DNA of 64,000 nucleotides from Athripsodes cinereus (GCA_947579605.1 OX388311.1:29948951-30012950), one strand, 5' to 3'. Numbered from the stretch's first letter, positions 11,986-25,054 are shown. Translations and numbers: made by a program. The notes: generated by a model from the letters alone, not told the origin.

Positions 11986-12404
11986 AAAAAAAATATTATA
12001 GGTACCTATATCAACTGACTACTCCACCTTTTCGATTCAAGTTAATGCTTGGTATAGAGATGTTTGAATGTGGGGGAGAAGGAAATTTAATTTTAATACA
12101 AACTAACCCCATTTTTTAAATTTGTTTGATTCATTTCAATAAATTTAAAAAATGCAGGTACTTTCAAATTTTATCGTTGCATACTAAAAACGACGCGTGT
12201 AGAAAACACGATTATGATATTAAAACCATTTTATTTACTTTTTAATAAATTTATTTGAATTGTATGAAGTAACAGCTAGGTAAATGGTTTAAGCAAAGGT
12301 TGTAATTTTTGCCTGCCAAAGTAATAATGCTTGCACATGAATCATTTTATATATGCAAGGACTTTATATTGAATGAAACTAATAAGTTAACATTTTTATA
12401 TATT

Positions 12405-12414
12405 TTTATTTATT
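12405..12414 (-). terminator. Candidate polyadenylation signal for the 12491-13348 gene
   Basis: The minus strand reads AATAAATAAA about 80 bases past the stop codon at 12491, a plausible cleavage signal. Not confirmed by any transcript. Confidence 0.45.
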
Positions 12415-12490
12415 TGGTATATGACATAAATTTTAAATATTTTCATGAAAATATAAACTATTATATACAATTTTAGTTATTTACACAAAA

Positions 12491-13348
12491 TCACGATAAT
12501 TCCACTAAGCTTTCAATTGTTTCATTCCACAAGTTCTCAAACTTTTCTTTGTCAGTACACCAACTGTTTTTACTATTGTCAAACTGTGAGGACACTGATG
12601 ATTCACAAAAATGGCTATTCCTGTTTAATCCTGTACAATCTTCATGCATTTCCGAGTCAATGAATTCCAAGCCATCAGAGAAGTATGCCGAATCACAATT
12701 ACTGTTTTGACAGGTGACGTTTTCATACAAAGATGGCGGACGTTTTTCGGCTACAGGAAATGATGGAATCCTTGTATCCATAGCCAAACATTCGATAGAA
12801 TTTGAAGGAATAAAACTTGCATTTAAATGACTCAATCGAATGAATTCTTCTCTATTTGAATTATTTTCATTTGTCACTATTTCTTCAGGAAGTACTTTAT
12901 TGGATTTGAAATTTAGAATGGCCTTAGAACCGCCGTGTATTTTGAAACGTTTCATCACCTGAAATAAAAGAAAGTTGCTGATTAAAAATGAGTTAAGAAA
13001 TACTAACAAGGAATTAATATTTTTAATGCAAAAAATATTATGTGGAAATATTTTATCAGTGCGGAGTTAAGTACGTACACAACATAAATCTATGTTTTAA
13101 TATACTTTTTTAATAAAATTTAAAAGAGCCTTGAAAATTTAGTTGTTAACCATAAAAAAAACTTGAGGGCATCGGAACTCGATCTAGCAAAAACGCAAAA
13201 TAGTAATTGGATAATAAGGACCAAGTGGGTCGACCCCAAATGAAGGGAATGCAAAGTTAGGTGAAAGAAGAAGAAAAAGAATTGAGTTAAATTAAATTAC
13301 CTTCCGGCACTTGCTACTGGTCACCTCAGCTATATGTCTCAAAAACAT
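12491..13348 (-). CDS. Two-exon gene of unknown family
   Basis: The 3' exon spans 12958-12491 (155 codons plus stop) after the acceptor 'cttttatttcag'. It joins in frame to an exon ending at 13301 at the donor 'ccggaag|gtaat'. Starting from the ATG at 13348 (context 'atcaaaATG') the protein is 171 residues. It begins MFLRHIAEVTSSKCRK and continues into a basic segment, VMKRFKIHGGSK, and then an acidic, Ser/Asn-rich region ending ENLWNETIESLVELS. The open frame continues upstream to about 13513 through a hydrophobic stretch (KIFAFLIYIGGIFLCIKMFL) but has no ATG before a stop. That could be 5' UTR, or an exon that starts inside the frame and adds a membrane segment. Codon structure and clean splice sites support a real gene. 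I do not recognise the family. Confidence 0.6.
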
Positions 13349-13519
13349 TTTGATGCACAAAAATATACCACCGATATAAATTAAAAATGCAAATATTTTA
13401 TGAATATTGAATTTTCGCTTTAACAGTGGAGTGTTGCTTCGATTGCGTGTTACCCCAACAAGATTCCAACAGGAAATGACCCAGTGATGGAAAACTGCAC
13501 AGCACCTATCCAATATGAT

Positions 13520-15520
13520 TATACATACAAATGTATAATCATATGATATCGTGAGATTCAGTCATCGCATCATTCCCATCCCTCACCCCCGTTCTAAGGG
13601 GTACGAAACAATGATTTACGTATAAAAATATCCATTGCAATGATGACTCACTCTATTGTAGACTTTTTTTGAAATTATAGTGTGCTTAGTTTTAGGTTGA
13701 TTGGTATATATTTTTATCCAATGGCAATGGCAATATATTTTTATCTAATGGAGTGTTTCTTTATTATTATCTATTAAATGGGTTAATTATTAGGTACATG
13801 CATTCAATAATGTTTTGTAAAATATAGATAATCGTCAATTTAGAATTCGGGAATGTATTTGAGTTATATACAAATTATTTTTATACCTAGCAAAAAATAA
13901 ACTTTTTGTAAATGCTCTTGATATAAGTAAATTCATTACCTAATATGTTCATTATATGAAGAGGTTCTAAATTTTTATTAATTTCTAATGTAAAATTCAT
14001 TCATACTACGATGGCATTTTAAAATGGGGCAGCCAGTAGACTGATTGCATAATAATAATAAACTAGACAATTAACTTTAAAAATAAATGCGCCGGTTTGT
14101 GGAAAAAGATATAAGTACAATAAGAATCATAAAATAAATAATTTTAAGTCTTACAGTATCATTTTTATCAAAATAAATCCAATTATTTCCGACCCCTGTC
14201 TATAATAGCATACCTACCTACCTAACTTACATCACCCCAATAAAATTATAAAATGACTTATGTACTGAATAAAATAGTTACTACAAGTGATATTATTATA
14301 TTTGTATGGTGGATATTGCTAGACCGCCATATATAATATTATAATGTCAGTCAGTCGTATTACAGTATAACTAAAGCTGTATGGGAAAGTAATCGAATTA
14401 ATATGCGTGAGATACAATATGTAGGTAGGTAGGCACTCTAATACTGAGAGCGGGGGACAGAACAGAAATACCCCGCGCGAAATTAATGGTATTCACTTTT
14501 ATATCGGTTTGTAGAGGGTTAATCGTGTGAATTTTAATTATGCTGTTTTTTTTCAATTAGGCATCCTCAGGACCTCAACATGCGTCGCAAAGTCGTCGAT
14601 TACTTGTGCGAATGTCTTCCTGTCTCCTGCGAGACAAAATAGTTATTTCGCTCCGCGGACCTCAAATGTATCTGTTGCTCTTCTTCTACTGGATTGTTCT
14701 ATTTATTTTATTTTTTAAATTATTTTATTTGCCTTATTTTATTTATGTGAAGTATTCTATTTATTGTGTTTATTTATTTTTTATAATACATTGATTGCAA
14801 ACAATAATTTTACACATACATATACAGTAGTAATATTAAATACAGTCTGCTCATAATATTTGAGGGAATGAATTGTTTTGCTTACTGTATAATTATAAGT
14901 AAATGATTAATGTTGTAATTTGTATATTTATCAATAGTAAATATGTTTGAAATGTTTGAAATATGTTTGAGTTAATATACAAAAGGCGAGTTTAACACAG
15001 AGGCTCGATTTCTTTCAACTAAACCAAAGAAATATAATTTTAATTTTTGAATGAAACTGTTCCATTCTATTCTATTTTCAAAGGGCACTCACTCGTTTAC
15101 GAATTATCAGGTGAGCTGGATTTCTTCTTGTTGGAATCTAACAAGTAGAATTTGAGGTAAAATCTATTATTGTATTGGTATTTGTTCCTTTTTTATATTA
15201 TAGGTTTGAAAAGGAAAGTTGATTTTTGTTTTATCGATTTAAATTACTAAATATCATAATACTGATAATATTATCACGAACTTCCGCCAAGATCTGTAGG
15301 TCAGTAAGTTGAACTTTATGATGAAAATAATACATAGATGTCTTGATGAAATATTTATCTGAATTCAGACAGTAAAACAAAGGATTTCTTGTACTGCCTT
15401 CTTTATTTATTAATTTATTTATTTTATTCTTCTTGCACATCATCATTTACATTACATATTCGTTGTTATTATTATTACTGCCTATAAATTACAAACAATT
15501 GTATAATGAATCACCATCAC
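13520..15520. other. Non-coding region with scattered repeat fragments
   Basis: 14985-15060 is a minus-strand LINE-tail fragment ('ggcgagtttaacacagaggc', 'tttctttcaactaaacc'). 14560-14700 is slightly GC-richer and might be an old coding repeat, but no family was recognised. The rest is AT-rich without a gene. Confidence 0.35.
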
Positions 15521-15527
15521 CATACCA

Positions 15528-15763
15528 TTACGGCATATCCCACAAGTGGGGTAGCCAGCAGACCAGATGCATATAATAAACATGCAAGCTGTCCTCTCTG
15601 TGCCAATATAAAATCAAGATATTCAGAATGGGTGGCAAACCTCACAATGAATTTAAGATGTAATATGTCTTAATTTTTCGAACACCTGCCTTTTACAGGA
15701 CACTCGAAAACTTACGGAGAAGAGTGGGAAACTAATTCTTAACCGGGTGCTCCACGGGATGAA
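15528..15763 (+). repeat. R240 repeat, near-complete copy
   Basis: Starts 'acggcatatcccacaagtgg', continues through 'gcaagctgtcctctctgtgc', 'gaatgggtggcaaacctc' and 'ctgccttttacaggacactc' to 'gtgctccacggg'. This is one of the best-preserved plus-strand copies. No coding capacity or target duplication was identified. Confidence 0.75.
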
Positions 15764-17624
15764 TCACATTTATATTAAATACAGGGCGAGTTAACCACAA
15801 ATGGCACGATCGTATCCAACTAATAATTTTGTTTTGAAGAGATGTCTTTCTACTTCTGTGAAGATTATCATAGAAATTATCTTTTGTCATCTCGAAAAAC
15901 GTCTTTCTCAATAGAGATACTCGTACGCAAAAGAAGAAATGGTATTTTTATTAATTCAATTGTGGAATTCTACTACTTGTGCACCAACGCAATAAATAGG
16001 TAGGTACCTACCTACTCGGTGTCATCGTAAGTAGATAGATAGGTACACTCCTATATTACATATTGTAATGATTGTAAATTATTATTTTTATACATAGTAC
16101 ATGATATTAAGTATCTACGTATGTAGATGGCTGTCTAAAATTTAATTTTCTTTTGAGTAGTAAACGAAACGCATCAGACAGTAATTCGATAAAAGCAAAT
16201 ATGAGAAATGAGTCGCGTGTCGTTCTGTACATAGAAAAGTAATATGAAATTATATTCATTAGAGTCCTAAACACAATGTGATATTAGCAACAGGATACTT
16301 TCTTTAGTCTCTTTGCAACATTGAGTTACACCATGCATACGACCTACATACTCGTACATTATGTTGATACTATTAAACAATAAATCTCAAGTTCTAAGGG
16401 ATATGCTATTACAAAATACTCACCAAACATTTCGTATTCATAAGTTCAATAGATTGCACAGATTCCTCTTCAGGATGCAACAGAATGGTATCTTATGTCA
16501 CTTCTGCGTATTTTTTTTCACAGTCTTTCACATTTAGCGCGTGAAAATTTATTGAAATAAATACAGAAACTATTTTCCAAATTTTGTTGTGATGGTATAG
16601 ATGAATTATACAAGAATAATCTCAAATTGTGGGATCTTAAATTCTTTTTGTGTCAAATCTGTGGTTTGTAGTAAATCGTGTTATTGAAATAAACTCTAAA
16701 TAATCATTTTTTATGAAGCACCTATAATAATTTATTTTGTCGTTTTGTATCTTGTGAAAAAGCGAAAATTTCAGTCGGATATTAGTCGAATACATTACTA
16801 TTTTCGTGGTATGCAGTAGGATTAATGCTAACTGAACATTAGGTATAGTGTAAGGTAATATGTTTGGCTGTATAGTGTATACATTGAGAGCCACATGGCT
16901 GTGTAGGGTTAGGTGAGGGTTGCGGGGCAGGGAAATGGAAATGGTGAAGGGAGATTACGTGGGAAAGTTCCTTTTTTCCTCCCTCTAAATTTTAAGTGCT
17001 CTGCTTGTATTATGCTGTAATACAATATAAACAGGGAATTTTGTGTCTTCAATCTTTCTGACAATTTGAAAATTTTCACAAAATAAAAGGCCTACAGCAA
17101 CCGAAGTTAATTCGAAGTTTGAATTGCACTACCGAACTTTTCGAGATTCGCTTCATATATAAATCGCTTATTGTGGAAAATTAAAAATCCGAGCATGTAG
17201 GTACCTACATTTTCATACTTCCAATCAAAAGAAATCTCTGTGCCGATCTTGCATCTTGCTTGCTGTGTGGATATTTAAGGATGTACCTAGGTTTATTGCG
17301 AAGCCTAGATTCATGTACAAAACAAAAATCGTTACAAACTTTGGTCTAACTCTAAATGCGATTTATTACCAGAGATTCAACTACCTACATAGTCACTGTG
17401 GAAGTACTAAGTATACAACATAATATATTATATACTTACTATAATACTCCTATGAACAGGTGCATGAATTAAGTGATAAGGTTTACAATTCTTCAATAGT
17501 AGGTACCTACTCATTTATCACGACTGCCCGAGTTTTAACTTGCATTAGAGATACAATTTCGACATATAATATCTATCGGTTTATTTATTTTCTTCATTCT
17601 CTTAGTATTTTGGGCTATTTATAT
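15764..17624. other. Non-coding sequence
   Basis: No gene recognised. A G-rich run at 16906-16932 has four G-tracts and is unusual for this AT-rich window. Many short 'taggtacctacct' words occur (for example 15999-16014). Confidence 0.4.
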
Positions 17625-17985
17625 AGGTATATATAATGAGTTACAATCCATTGGATTGGTCTGCAACGAGTTTGGTTTTTCTTCTCCATTCGTCTCTATT
17701 CTCAGCCAGTCTTTTCAGCTCTACGTATGAGCCACAGTTCATGTCCCTCTTCAGTTGGTCCATATACGCGTCTCTTGGTCGGCCTCTGCCATTTGTCCCC
17801 TCGGTCTTACCCTCCTCGATGGCGATGAGTAGTCCTGGGTGCCTGATGTTGTGGCCAATCCAGTTAGCTCGTTGTTGGCCGATTCTCTTAAGAAGTTGCC
17901 TTTTTTCGCCTACCCTGGTTGATACTTCTTCATTTTCGACGTGTTCCGACCTATTCCGTGTTCCGTGGGCTATTCACAAAGGTGA
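17625..17985 (-). pseudogene. LINE ORF2 C-terminal remnant
   Basis: The minus strand carries an uninterrupted frame of about 100 codons. It includes QLLKRIGQQRANWIGH, IRHPGLL, GRGRPRDAYMDQ and LAENRDEWRRK. This order (KRIGxxRxxWIGHxxRHPGLL, then GRGRPR, then DRxxWR) is the typical end of RTE/jockey-type non-LTR ORF2 proteins. The polymerase core is absent, so it is a 5'-truncated fragment. The plus-strand 118-codon frame over the same bases is a shadow. Confidence 0.75.
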
Positions 17986-19952
17986 AATATAAATTCTATT
18001 CCGTATTCAATGGTCATCTACTCGTATGCGAGAGATCAAGCCAAAATATGAGTTTGTTATCTGTAAATTTTTGAAAGTAGGTACTGTTTAAAAAAGATAT
18101 CTTTTCGTAAAATATATATTAAACATCACATGATATTTCTTCTATGTAGATTCTAAATTTATTAATATTTAACATTTTCAAATGAAAAACACCCTCGTAA
18201 CAAAAGGGATTAAAAACAAACCGAATTTAATCACCAAAATGGCCGCCGTATATTACAATAATAATAATACAACACATCGATATTGCAGTAGACTGAAAAC
18301 TAATTCCTCATTTTCATCATCAAACATCAAAAATGCTATAACCATTTCGAATAATATAATTTGTTGAGTGCACACAGCACAATGCACCAACCATCTTGTC
18401 CGTAGACAATAACAACACCGATATTATATCCTCCTGATTAGTCGGTAGACACGTCACCAATTAATTTTTATTGTTATTTAACTGAAAAAGCACCCAACAC
18501 AAAGAGGTACATTGTAGTTCCAATAATTGTCATCTATCCATTTACTAGTTACCTACCCACTCGGACAAGTGAATTATTTTTATTTAATTTTCGAATGTCC
18601 TTCCCTCTCTCATTCCAATTATAAACTGTTGTCCACTTAGGAATATTGCGCCATTTGTCCATATTGACAGATAAGTGTAACTTAATCGTTGTTTATTTTA
18701 ATTTTGAAATTGTTAATCTTGTTAGTACCTAAATTAATCATCTTTCGTGTTAGGTTATTGTTTCAATTTTGATCTATTTGAATAACTTTATGATCAATAA
18801 TAGGTATATAACTTTATTATGTAGATATGTATAGGTACATGTATATAACACAAATCACTCGAATCGGGTGGATTGCCGTAACCAATTAATAATAATTAAT
18901 ATGTATATATAAGGTTTAGAAGTTGTTCCGAGTTATTTATTAGAATTCGTTTCTCTATTTTTCCCTGGTTTTTATCCTGTTTGATTAGTTTGTAGCAGAG
19001 TTTTGTTACAAATTATTAACATAATCATTCTTTCCTATTTTCAGTGCGATCCTCTTCAACTCTTCGTTTGATCCGCGACTCACATCCTCGTGAATCTTTG
19101 TGTAGTTCTCGACATGGATGTCTCCTGTAGTTTATCCACTGAGACATGAAAAAACCTTCTGATAATATTTACAGTATTATTTTCGGCGGTTTCTTACAGC
19201 ATACGTAAACAAAAGACATATATTCTTAATTTTGTTTTTAATTTGCGTTTAATATATCCTGTCTTAACTCATTTTATGTTTAAACATAATTTATATTAAA
19301 TCAAACATTGTATTTAGTTTACTAGGAGACATTGCCTCAAGGCAATTTATACGCCATTTGTTCTATTCCACGAAAATAAAACAAATTATTCCTAAAAATA
19401 ACCATTGCTTTCAGTTTTTCTGCGTTGCACACTTTGTGACGTGCTTTGTAGCACACGAAAATAATCACTAAAAAGATTTTCTTTCTATTCAAAACATAAA
19501 ACAATACAGATTAATCCTCCTACTCTTTCTATCGTATGCATTTACAATTAGGTTTTTAAATGTTAGAAGAGAGAAACGTCATTCTTTCACGGTTCTGTTA
19601 AATTTAATAATATTATATCTACAAATAAGTAGTTTTCCCGCTCAAAGGCTATAATGACGTGTGCTTGGCAAAGATAAAAGTCTCCAGCACACGACCGTAG
19701 ACAATATGAACGCGCGTGGGTCACGTGACTGTTCCATTTATAAAAATAAATTTCCTAATAATGTAATGACAGCTAGTACCATGCTGCCTATATACATGTA
19801 CAATGTACATATATATAAGTTGTTTTATATAACAGCCTATAAAAAATATACAGGACGTTCGGTGTTTATTCACAATTTTATTAAAATGGTAGGTATGTTT
19901 GTTTAATCAATGTAAATAATACAAAGATGCTGCTTGCCTTCCGTCCATTCAT
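17986..19952. other. Non-coding sequence
   Basis: No gene recognised. 19040-19150 has more balanced composition and might be an old coding repeat, but no motif could be named. Confidence 0.35.
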
Positions 19953-20185
19953 ACCTACATGACACTTCCCACAAGTAGGGTAGCCAGTAAACGAAATACA
20001 TACATATTATAAAAATACAAAGAGTCCTCTACATTTCAATAAAAAATATGACGTTCAGGAAATATAACATGTCTCATCGTTGAACAGGAGATGTGTTATT
20101 TTTCATTATTTACAAATACTTGCCTAATAACATTCGAAAACTAACAGAAAAGAGTGGGAAGCCTAGCATTTGCCAGGGACTCCAA
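19953..20185 (+). repeat. R240 repeat, diverged copy
   Basis: Recognised by 'acttcccacaagtagggtag', 'agagtcctctac', 'aagagtgggaagcc' and 'gccagggactcc' in the standard order. It is more diverged than the 15528 and 54875 copies. Confidence 0.6.
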
Positions 20186-20213
20186 AGAGCAATAAAATTT
20201 TCTTTCCTAATGT

Positions 20214-20742
20214 GGTGTTCTCACTTTGGCGAATATCGCCCGGGCACCAAAATATCGCCAGCCATTTGAACCGTGTGAACAAAATAACAGCTAGTCTGAA
20301 ACGATAAAAACCAGTAGAAACGATATCGTCTCGAGTTGACCACCTTCCAACTTTCTCGGCCGATTGAACGATTTGCGCATGCGCAGATATGCGCGGCGTT
20401 CGTATCTATGGTAAAAGCTTTATAACCTATAAATTTTATAATGTTTCCCGCTTCGTGACAGCTGTTATCTTTTTTGTTGGTTTGTGGCGTTTGTTTCCTT
20501 TATTAAAAGGCGCCTTATAACCTCTACTATAACATTTTCCATGTTCCATTCCATCGATCTCCATCTCGACGTCCGCCATTTTGAAAACAGTGTCAAAATC
20601 AAAGCGCATCTGACAGATCGTTTCTAAATCGGTGGACTGTGTGAACAGGTGTGACGATCAATGGGCGTACGGCGAATTTTGTTTTTTCGCCTGACGTTAT
20701 ATTTTGAAATTCGCCTGGCGATATTCGCCAAATGTGAACACC
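20214..20742. mobile_element. Non-autonomous DNA transposon, 529 bp
   Basis: The left end 'ggtgttctcactttggcgaa' followed by 'tatcgcc' is mirrored at the right by 'ggcgatattcgcc' plus 'aaatgtgaacacc'. That gives about 26-bp inverted termini with two or three mismatches. The interior is markedly less AT-rich than its surroundings and encodes nothing recognisable. No target duplication could be fixed. Confidence 0.75.
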
Positions 20743-20904
20743 CCATAAGTGGATAAAGAATAAAAAAATCGTAAGTAAAACCTTTTAACATGCTTACCAA
20801 AATTCCGCAATGTTTTATTTCAGAGGATATATTTTTATTTTACAAAATATTAGTTCAAAAACTTATATTTTTATGTATACTATCACTGCATAGGTTGGCA
20901 CCAA

Positions 20905-20990
20905 ACAAGCGAAGTAGTCAGAATACTAATAAAAAAATAAGACATTTAAGAAAGGTAGAAGGGTGGCATACCTCGTCAGTGGTGAATTGA
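20905..20990 (+). repeat. R240 fragment
   Basis: The text 'gggtggcatacctcg' plus 'gtggtgaattg' matches the middle of R240. Confidence 0.4.
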
Positions 20991-21334
20991 AAACTTTTCA
21001 ACTCGTGATGCTATACCTTATTTGATTGGATTATTATTTTCTGTCTGTACAAAAAATTATAGGGAATTATAATTATGTTTCAAATTCGTAAACGAACACC
21101 CTGTATAAAGAATTATTTCTAGCTAATATTATATTGTTCTTGGGGTAGCGTGGTAGGTGCCTACTCTAGTTCTAGTACCTACTGTATACCTACTTACTTC
21201 TTATTCTACCCACTGCCCGAATTTCCAAATCATTAAATGGATTTTTCTAATACATATAGTCTAAAGGAAAATCAATATTGCCTCATAGAAATACACAGAT
21301 TGATAATTTGTGAACAATCTTACTATTACTCATA

Positions 21335-21640
21335 TACAGGGTGTCTTTGCCTGATCCCATTAACAGCATACGAGCTAACTACTTTCGCTGAGCTGAACAG
21401 ATCACTTATTCACCGAATTCTTACGACACATCCTGCAGTACTTCGTAAACATCATGAGAAGAGAGTCAGATAAACTGGAAAAACTCGTGTTTGTAGGAAG
21501 TGTCAAGAGAAGAATATCTCGTGGACGTGCATTGCCGGTATAAAGCGACATGGTCCAGAAAATGTTCCAGATGCTCTCCGCATGGGCCAGGACAGACACG
21601 ATTGAAGAGAGGTCACTAAAAGGGTCTACTGCTGCCACCA
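21335..21640 (+). pseudogene. LINE ORF2 C-terminal remnant
   Basis: One frame gives LIHRILTTHPAVLRKHHEKR; after a frameshift another gives RRESDKLEKLVFVGSVKRR and ISRGRALP. The element LEKLVxxGxVxxRxSRGR is the same C-terminal LINE tail seen at 700-900. At least one frameshift and in-frame stops are present, so it is inactive. Confidence 0.55.
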
Positions 21641-22204
21641 TCCTTTGAGATAAAAAAAAAGGACGAGAGAGAGAGAAAGAGAGACCAACCTAACTAAGTT
21701 TGTATTTATATTTCCAGGTGTGATGTGTGGATATTCTTACTCTATTACAAAAACTTCAAAATAAGTATCTACACCGATAAAAAAATCAATAGGTTTTAAA
21801 CTTTTTAATCCTACAAAATCTCTCATTTTAGAACAGGTTCTAAAAACAAACACACGAACCCATAAAATTTCAATAGGATTATTTCGTATTTTCATAAATA
21901 TATTTAATAACTTGTTTAACAAGTTCACTATTAATACATGACAAGAAATATAATATAGGAAACAATTGCTTATTTATTTTCAAAATTTCTTTATTTCAAA
22001 TAATCTATTGTGTTACGAGTATGAAAATCCTTCTAATTGGTTCTACACACACGCGCCCTAAATGGCGACCACATAACCATTACAGTTTTTTTTAAGCTTT
22101 TCGTTAGGGTAAGCATTTGCAATAATTAAGTATTACTTATTTTATTGTAATGTACCGTTGTCTTCCCTCTGTAAAATCAATAGTTGATCTATGATTTTGA
22201 GTGG

Positions 22205-23360
22205 AATTATATTTATTTATTTATTTATTTACAAAAAACACACGGCACTAGCCTTTTACATGTTTGAATACAAATTATACTAATATAAACAACAACAGTG
22301 ACATAGACAAAACAATAAATTTATAGCACCAACAAATCAACGGTAAACAGAGAAACATTAAGAAATAAAATTATGTATATGGTGAGAATAAAATTCAAAT
22401 TCAATAAAATTATATAGTAGTCAGTAAATTACGATAAAATATTAAGTAAGATTAATCAATGACAGTCTAACAATTAAAAACAATAATAACAAAAACAATG
22501 TAAATTTAGTTATAACAGGAAATTAAATGAATACTTATTTAAGATATTATTGAATAAAAATAAAATTAAAACTGAACAAAATCCATTATGATAGTAGAAA
22601 TAATTAAATAATGAATAGGACATGTTTGACAAAATTGAACATGAATAATTAAAAAAAATATAGGAATAATGTTATTATGAAATAATAATAGGATAGAATC
22701 TATTATGAAATATTAAAATTTTAAACTGCATGATAAAGGAAAATAATTATATTAAAATGATAATAATCACTATTAAAAATCAGAGACAAAACAATAATGA
22801 TTACAAATGATGTCAAAAATAATAATAAATAAGTCAAAAGTTCCGAATTATATGATTATGATATACAAATGGCAACAAAAAAAAAAGAGTCGACTGCCCA
22901 ATGTCATTCAACATTTCTAAAAAAATGTATAACGTCAGTCTTAAATTTAAGGAAGTTGTCGGCAAATATGTCAGTAGCATTTCCTACCATATTCCCTAAT
23001 CTGTGCAATCTTGGTAACGGAGAATGATAAACATAATTAGTTCGAGCGTTACTCTCATGGAACATTACACATTGTCTGGTTGTTCTGGAAGGAATATTAA
23101 AATATTTATGCGATCTAATAAATCTGGGGAATCGATTGAACCGTTTAACAACTTATGTAGAAAAGATAGATCGAAAACTTTTCTTCGATCTTCGAGGCTT
23201 GGTAATCTCAGCTCTGACATTAGATTTAAATAATCTATTCTTTCAATTGGAATACCAAGTTTATAATTTATCAACCTTAAAAATTTTCTTTGCACCCTTT
23301 CTATACAGTTAATGTGAATATTATAGTTTGGAGACCATATTACAGAATTATATACAGAAT
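22205..23360 (-). mobile_element. 5'-truncated non-LTR retrotransposon (reverse transcriptase C-terminus and 3' UTR)
   Basis: The minus strand from about 23360 encodes NSVIWSPNYNIHINCIERVQ, then RKFLRLINYKLGIP, LRLPSLEDRRKVFDLSFLHK and LLNGSIDSPDLL. This is the classic end of jockey/CR1-like reverse transcriptase proteins (VWSPxY, IExVQRKFLR, LxSLExRR, LLNGxID). The frame then decays and about 600 bp of AT-rich sequence follows. It ends near 22205 in an AAAT run on the minus strand, as expected for a LINE 3' tail. The 5' part is absent. Class is confident, clade less so. Confidence 0.8.
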
Positions 23361-23377
23361 ATTACAGAATTATATTT

Positions 23378-23710
23378 CATGCCATCACAGCATATTTCAT
23401 TAATGGGGTAACCAACAGTATAATATCTGCATGTTGTAAACATACAAGTATTGTCCTCTCCGTGCCAATAAAAATTAAGGCATTCAGGATGGGTGACATA
23501 ACTCATGGCTGAATTGAAGATGTTGAATGTCTTATTCGTAATAGATATTCATAAATATTTTCTGCCTTTTACAGGACATTGAATTGTGATTAATCACGAA
23601 TACCTATTGCCCTTTACAGGACTCGCAAAAACTTGTAGAAAAGAGTGGGAGATCTATTCTTTACCGAGAACTCCACGTTGGTCCCAGGTTCGATTCACGG
23701 AAATATAATT
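23378..23710 (+). repeat. R240 repeat with internal duplication
   Basis: Contains 'ccatcacagcatatttcatt', 'gtcctctccgtgccaataaa' and 'attcaggatgggtgacat'. It then carries 'gccttttacaggac' twice (about 23565 and 23608), so part of the unit is duplicated. It ends 'ggtcccaggttcgattcacg', which resembles a B box and hints at a tRNA-related component. Confidence 0.65.
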
Positions 23711-24570
23711 CTATTATTATTTCACTATTTTAGGTGTACCTATTATGTATTTCCATCATTCTATCAATCGCCCAAACCACCTCAACTTAAATTAAATTAC
23801 ATTATATTTACTACTTTTCAATAGTTGCTAACAAGTTGTCATAGTTTATGATTTATCATCGAATTATAATCAAATCACATTACTTATATTAGGAAGATAT
23901 GTAGGTACTAAATAGTAAATAATATTGATTTTTAATAACACAACTTCTGTCGATGATCTGACGATGTCATCAATCATAGTTCGAAACAAGTTTGTTATCA
24001 AAATTAATTTAATTCATGGATTTTCATTTGTAACGTAATTGGTTATAACGACGATCGAAAAAGAACACATCTTTAACGCTACAAGTAGATCTAGGTAAGA
24101 TTAAAAATGTCTTCCTATCAGTTTAACCTTTTATCACGAATAATCGACTAGATATTTTTTTCATGCAATTAAGAAATTTAAAAAAATATAACATTAAAAA
24201 TTCACGTGTCAAGCTGTCAAAGTGATGATTGATAGCATATTGGTAAAGACTTCAACTTCCTTCTTTTTCAAGTAGTTCGAATATTGCTGCCGATCTAGAC
24301 CTTTAGGGTTCAAATTCAAGCCTAGTACCAGGATGTATGGAAACTAAATTTATGTTAATTTAAAATCTAGATTCGCTTTTTAACAACGCGATATTTCATA
24401 TATTTGTTTATTTTATTTTTACTGAAGGTAAATACATTGGTTGTATAATAACATCAGTCATTACAAAGTATCATAAAATTATCAATTGTACAATTCCATG
24501 CGCAGCGGGTGAGTTTATCACTAGACTGCGATATCTTTGCTAGATGCCAATATTTGATATCAGTCTGATG
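23711..24570. other. Non-coding sequence
   Basis: No gene recognised. 24235-24345 has a weak SINE-head look ('gtaaagacttcaacttcc', 'agggttcaaattcaagcc'). Confidence 0.35.
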
Positions 24571-24574
24571 TCTT

Positions 24575-24730
24575 AGAACTCTTGATTGGAGAGCTACCTA
24601 CATTTACACAATATGACGTTGTCCAAAATTCAACCGGTTCTAGACTAGATTAAGTAATCACTTTCTGTATCCGTGGACATTTTCGCTATTCCGCAATTCT
24701 TGCTATCACGATCTTAAGTTACCCATCGAA
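24575..24730 (+). repeat. Repeat P, degenerate copy
   Basis: The words 'cttgattggagagctacc', 'ttacacaatatgacgttgtc' and 'gtaatcactttctgtatccg' (then 'tggacattttc') follow the order of the copies at 58421-58560 and 59763-59900. Confidence 0.5.
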
Positions 24731-25054
24731 AAATATTTTCAAATCCAAGAAAACAAAAAAACAAAGTTCTAAATACTCTAAACATTTGGTGCAATATCAT
24801 TTCCTTATCGTTATAAGCGAACTCGATATAATTCATTTCTGAAAGTCATTGCAATCAGTTATGAACTTATAACCCTCTAATTTTTTTATTTCATTACAAT
24901 TCTGTATTTTTCTTTTATACATACGGTGTAATCGTTGTAACAAATTGTAATACATCCACCAGTTGTTTGGTGAATATGATTTTTTTGTTAAAAATATAAA
25001 ATTTACTGACATTTATTTTTTGTTAGAATTCGTGAAACATCGTGTATGATATCT

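Noticed and set aside
16900..16932. Telomere-like TTAGG sequence
   Set aside because: Only a single unit; no array.
17636..17992. 118-codon plus-strand open frame
   Set aside because: Antisense shadow of the LINE fragment, whose minus-strand translation shows the real motifs.
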